Source: Nocardioides sp. PD653-B2 (GTDB lineage: Bacteria > Actinomycetota > Actinomycetes > Propionibacteriales > Nocardioidaceae). From it: DNA of 64,000 nt. This document shows positions 61,465-64,000 of this stretch, piece by piece. Position 1 is the stretch's first letter. The number at the start of each line of letters is the position of its first letter. The position numbers were made by a program, and so were the translations under genes. Where the stretch lies: the NCBI RefSeq assembly GCF_002117935.1, contig NZ_BDJE01000009.1, positions 1-64,000 on the forward strand, in the 5' to 3' direction. The notes beneath the pieces are model-generated. The model worked only from the letters and a program-made list of their open reading frames with translations, did no database searches and was not told the DNA's origin.

Positions 61465-62874
61465 GTGACCTTCAGGCTGTACGACACTGCGACCCGCGAA
61501 GTCCGTGACTTCGTTCCCCTCGAGGAGGGGAAGGCGGGCATCTACGTGTGCGGCCTGACGGTCCAGTCGGAGCCGCACGTCGGCCACGTCCGCTCGGGCG
61601 TCAACTTCGACGTGCTCCAGCGCTGGCTGCGCCACCGCGGCTACGACGTGACCTTCATCCGCAACGTCACCGACATCGACGACAAGATCCTGGCCAAGGC
61701 CGCCGAGCAGGGCCGGCCCTGGTACAACCTCGCCTACGCGATGCACCGCGAGCTCGACCGGGCCTACGCCGCGCTCAACGTCGCGCCGCCGACCTACGAG
61801 CCCGGGGCCACCGGCCACATCCCGGAGATGGTCGAGCTGATCACCGCGCTCATCGCGCGCGGTCACGCGTACGCCGCAGAGGACGGCTCGGGCGACGTCT
61901 ACTTCGACGTGCGCTCCTGGCCGCAGTACGGCGAGCTGACCCACCAGAAGATCGACGACATGGAGGCGGCCGAAGTGGCCGCCGATCCCCATTCAGCGGC
62001 CAGGAAGCGCGACCCCCGCGACTTCGCGCTGTGGAAGGGCTGGAAGAAGGATTCCGAGCCGGAGACGGCTGCGTGGCCCAGCCCCTGGGGTCCCGGCAGG
62101 CCCGGCTGGCACATCGAGTGCTCCGCGATGGCGAGCAAGTACCTGGGCCCGGCGTTCGACATCCACGGCGGCGGCGTCGACCTGCGCTTCCCCCACCACG
62201 AGAACGAGCAGGCGCAGTCCCGCGCGGCCGGCCACCCGTTCGCGTCGTACTGGATGCACAACGCGTGGATCACGACCTCCGGCGAGAAGATGAGCAAGTC
62301 GCTCGGCAACTCGCTCACGATCCCCAACGTGCTCAAGGACTTCCGCGGCATCGAGCTGCGCTTCTACCTGGTGGCCGCCCACTACCGCAGCCACGTCGAG
62401 TTCAGCTTCGAGGCGCTGGAGGAGTCGGCCGTCGGCTTCCGCCGCATCGAGAGCTTCCTCGAGCGGGTCGGCGCCGTCGAGGCGGGCGACGTCCCGCAGA
62501 CCTTCACCGACGCGATGAACGACGACCTCGGCACCCCCGCCGCCGTCGCCGTCCTGTACGACGCGGTCCGCGAGGGCAACAAGCGTGACGAGGCCGGCGC
62601 CCGCGAGCAGGCGAGCGCCGTGGTCGCGATGCTCGACGTGCTCGGCCTCAACCCCGCCGACCCCGCGTGGGGTCCGGCCTCCAGCAACGACCAGCAGCTG
62701 ACCGACGCCGTGGACGTGCTCGTCCGCGGCCTGCTCGAGCAGCGTGCCCAGGCGCGCGCGAACAAGGACTTCGCCGCCGCCGACGCGATCCGCGACCAGA
62801 TCAAGGCCGCCGGCATCGCGATCACCGACACCCCCGATGGACCCGCGTGGTCCCTGGAAGCAGGCAAGAAGTAA
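61465..62874 (+). CDS. cysS: Cysteinyl-tRNA synthetase
   Basis: A 469-residue class I synthetase that charges tRNA-Cys. The HIGH motif appears as [13 protein letters not shown], the zinc ligand Cys is in YVCGLTV, with [20 protein letters not shown] and KMSKS in [10 protein letters not shown]. It begins [16 protein letters not shown] from a leaderless GTG. Order cysS-rlmB matches M. tuberculosis Rv3580c-Rv3579c. Confidence 0.96.
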   Translation: MTFRLYDTATREVRDFVPLEEGKAGIYVCGLTVQSEPHVGHVRSGVNFDVLQRWLRHRGYDVTFIRNVTDIDDKILAKAAEQGRPWYNLAYAMHRELDRAYAALNVAPPTYEPGATGHIPEMVELITALIARGHAYAAEDGSGDVYFDVRSWPQYGELTHQKIDDMEAAEVAADPHSAARKRDPRDFALWKGWKKDSEPETAAWPSPWGPGRPGWHIECSAMASKYLGPAFDIHGGGVDLRFPHHENEQAQSRAAGHPFASYWMHNAWITTSGEKMSKSLGNSLTIPNVLKDFRGIELRFYLVAAHYRSHVEFSFEALEESAVGFRRIESFLERVGAVEAGDVPQTFTDAMNDDLGTPAAVAVLYDAVREGNKRDEAGAREQASAVVAMLDVLGLNPADPAWGPASSNDQQLTDAVDVLVRGLLEQRAQARANKDFAAADAIRDQIKAAGIAITDTPDGPAWSLEAGKK

Positions 62875-63824
62875 TGCCAGGCAATTCGAAGCGCAAGGGC
62901 GCCATCAAGAAGTCCGGCAAGGGCAACCCCACCGCCGGCTCCGGTGGCCGCGTCAAGCGCGGGCTCGAGGGCCGCGGCCCGACGCCGAAGGCGACCGAGC
63001 GCGAGTACCACAAGGCGCACAAGGCGGCGCACCGCGTCGACAAGTCCGCCGCCGCGCGCCCGAAGAAGCGGCGCACGGGCAGCACCGACGCCGAGTGGAT
63101 CGCCGGGCGCAACTCCGTCGTCGAGGCGCTCCGCGAGGGCGTGCCGATCAACGGCGTGTACGTCGCCGAGGGCGCCGAGCGCGACGGGCGGCTGCGTGAG
63201 GCGTTCGCCCTCGCTGCCGACCGCGGGATCAGCCTGCTCGAGGTGACCCGCAACGAGCTCGACCGGATGACGTCCGGTGCCGTGCACCAGGGCCTGGCCG
63301 CGCGGATCCCGTCGTACGAGTACGCGCACGCCGACGACCTGATCGACATCGCGGCCGCCAACAACGAGAAGCCGCTGATCGTGGTCCTCGACCAGGTGAC
63401 CGACCCGCGCAACCTCGGCGCCATCGTCCGCAGTGCCGCCGGCTTCGGCGCGCACGGCGTGGTCATCCCCGAGCGTCGCGCGGCCGGCATGACCGCGTCC
63501 GCCTGGAAGACCAGCGCCGGTGCCGCGGCCCGGATCCCGGTCGCGCAGACGGTCAACCTGGTGCGCCAGCTCAAGGCCTACCAGGACGCCGGCTGCATGG
63601 TCGTCGGCCTCGCCGCCGACGGCGACGTGTCGCTACCCGACTTCGAGCTCGCCGACGGACCGCTCGTCCTGGTGGTCGGCTCCGAGGGCAACGGCCTGTC
63701 GCGCCTGGTCGCCGAGACCTGTGACCAGCTGCTCTCGATCCCGATGGCCAACCAGCTCGAGTCGCTCAACGCCGGAGTGGCCGCGTCCGTGACGCTCTAC
63801 GCGATCTCCGAGGCGCGCCGCTGA
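62874..63824 (+). CDS. rlmB: 23S rRNA (guanosine-2'-O)-methyltransferase, RlmB/TrmH family
   Basis: A 316-residue SPOUT methyltransferase. A lysine-rich 70-residue start precedes the substrate-binding domain (AGRNSVVEALREG) and the knotted SAM domain with NLGAIVRSAAGFGAHGVVIPERRAAG, VLVVGSEGNGLSRLV and IPMANQLESLNAGVAASV. It should 2'-O-methylate a guanosine of 23S rRNA. The ATG overlaps the cysS stop as TAATG. Confidence 0.94.
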   Translation: MPGNSKRKGAIKKSGKGNPTAGSGGRVKRGLEGRGPTPKATEREYHKAHKAAHRVDKSAAARPKKRRTGSTDAEWIAGRNSVVEALREGVPINGVYVAEGAERDGRLREAFALAADRGISLLEVTRNELDRMTSGAVHQGLAARIPSYEYAHADDLIDIAAANNEKPLIVVLDQVTDPRNLGAIVRSAAGFGAHGVVIPERRAAGMTASAWKTSAGAAARIPVAQTVNLVRQLKAYQDAGCMVVGLAADGDVSLPDFELADGPLVLVVGSEGNGLSRLVAETCDQLLSIPMANQLESLNAGVAASVTLYAISEARR

Positions 63825-64000
63825 TCGACCGACGGCGAGGCATCCGGATCCTGGCGTACGTCGGGGTCTGGCTGGGCTGCGCCCTCGTGGTCGGGCTGTT
63901 CCTCTTCCTGACCAGCAGCCGCTCGATCGTGCTGGCGAGCCACGACGCCGTGGTCCGGCCGAACTTCACCGGGCAGGCCGTCCTCCACACCGGCCCGGTG
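63821..64000 (+). CDS. N-terminal part of a membrane protein (metallophosphoesterase-type leader), cut by window edge
   Basis: Sixty residues are visible: a basic start (IDRRRGIRILAYVGVWLG), a transmembrane helix (CALVVGLFLFL) and the stretch TSSRSIVLASHDAVVRPNF. This TSSRTVVxASHDAVVRPxxDG pattern is typical of an actinobacterial membrane protein usually annotated as a metallophosphoesterase. No ATG, GTG or TTG occurs at the start: the first possible codon is CTG at 63821 in CTGA overlap with the rlmB stop. The next canonical codon is a GTG inside the helix. Confidence 0.6.
   Translation, partial: MIDRRRGIRILAYVGVWLGCALVVGLFLFLTSSRSIVLASHDAVVRPNFTGQAVLHTGPV

Overview
The window looks like a high-GC actinobacterial chromosome, most probably Nocardioides or another Nocardioidaceae. 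The evidence is very high third-position GC, mycothiol synthesis (mshA), F420-type oxidoreductases, HbhA-like and CarD proteins, a senX3-regX3 (phoR-phoP) pair, and many leaderless genes with a TANNNT -10 box 6-7 nt before the start codon. Gene order matches Mycobacterium tuberculosis in several blocks: Rv0474-0476 (XRE regulator, hbhA, DUF2516), Rv0486-0491 (mshA, YbjN, gpm, senX3/regX3), Rv1207-1208 (folP2, gpgS) and Rv3583c-3579c (carD, ispD, ispF, cysS, rlmB). The genus is inferred from these features, not proven.

Layout. 1-22 kb is the edge of a cell-surface polysaccharide region: an IS3 transposase remnant, gmd-fcl (GDP-fucose), manA, ugd (UDP-glucuronate), a ManC-type cupin, a WcaJ/WbaP-type priming glycosyltransferase and galE. 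Among these lie sulfate activation genes (cysD-cysN, a cysC/tyrosine phosphatase fusion and a TauE-type permease), so a sulfated polymer is possible. The stretch also holds an asparaginase, the HbhA block, an ArsR/SRPBCC/mycothiol-enzyme operon, a cell-wall amidase, and a lower-GC islet with a glycosyltransferase-like and an FkbM methyltransferase gene. 22-25.4 kb is a tightly overlapping operon gpgS-folP2-(REP-invaded LigB-like gene)-RibD-like reductase. 25-45 kb carries secreted proteases (M12B-like; M4 fused to an emfourin-like domain), two paralogous propeller/Ig-repeat exoproteins, an acyl-CoA ligase, two LLM flavin oxidoreductases, a broken AbiEi/DUF559 gene, an MFS transporter and typA. 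45-53.9 kb holds mshA, the phosphate two-component system with divergent phoU and a PHO box, gpmA and a lipoprotein. 54-64 kb holds UbiA, carD, a degenerate IspD paralogue, ispD, a stand-alone nirD, ispF, a sulfite-oxidase-like enzyme, an SDR, a C39 peptidase, cysS, rlmB and the start of a membrane protein.

The most unusual signal is repeat biology. A REP-like palindrome family (arms resembling GGTGGTTTCGAG ... CTCAACCACC) is scattered between genes and has entered two open reading frames, where it has been tandemly amplified in frame: ten 39-bp units at 23990-24379, and 33-bp and 69-bp units at 9146-9448. A second hairpin family brackets the DUF559 nuclease-like gene and has removed its stop codon. 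A third, 32-bp family forms a tandem/inverted cluster after a secreted-protein gene and supplies that gene's stop codon. No tRNA, rRNA or CRISPR array was seen.
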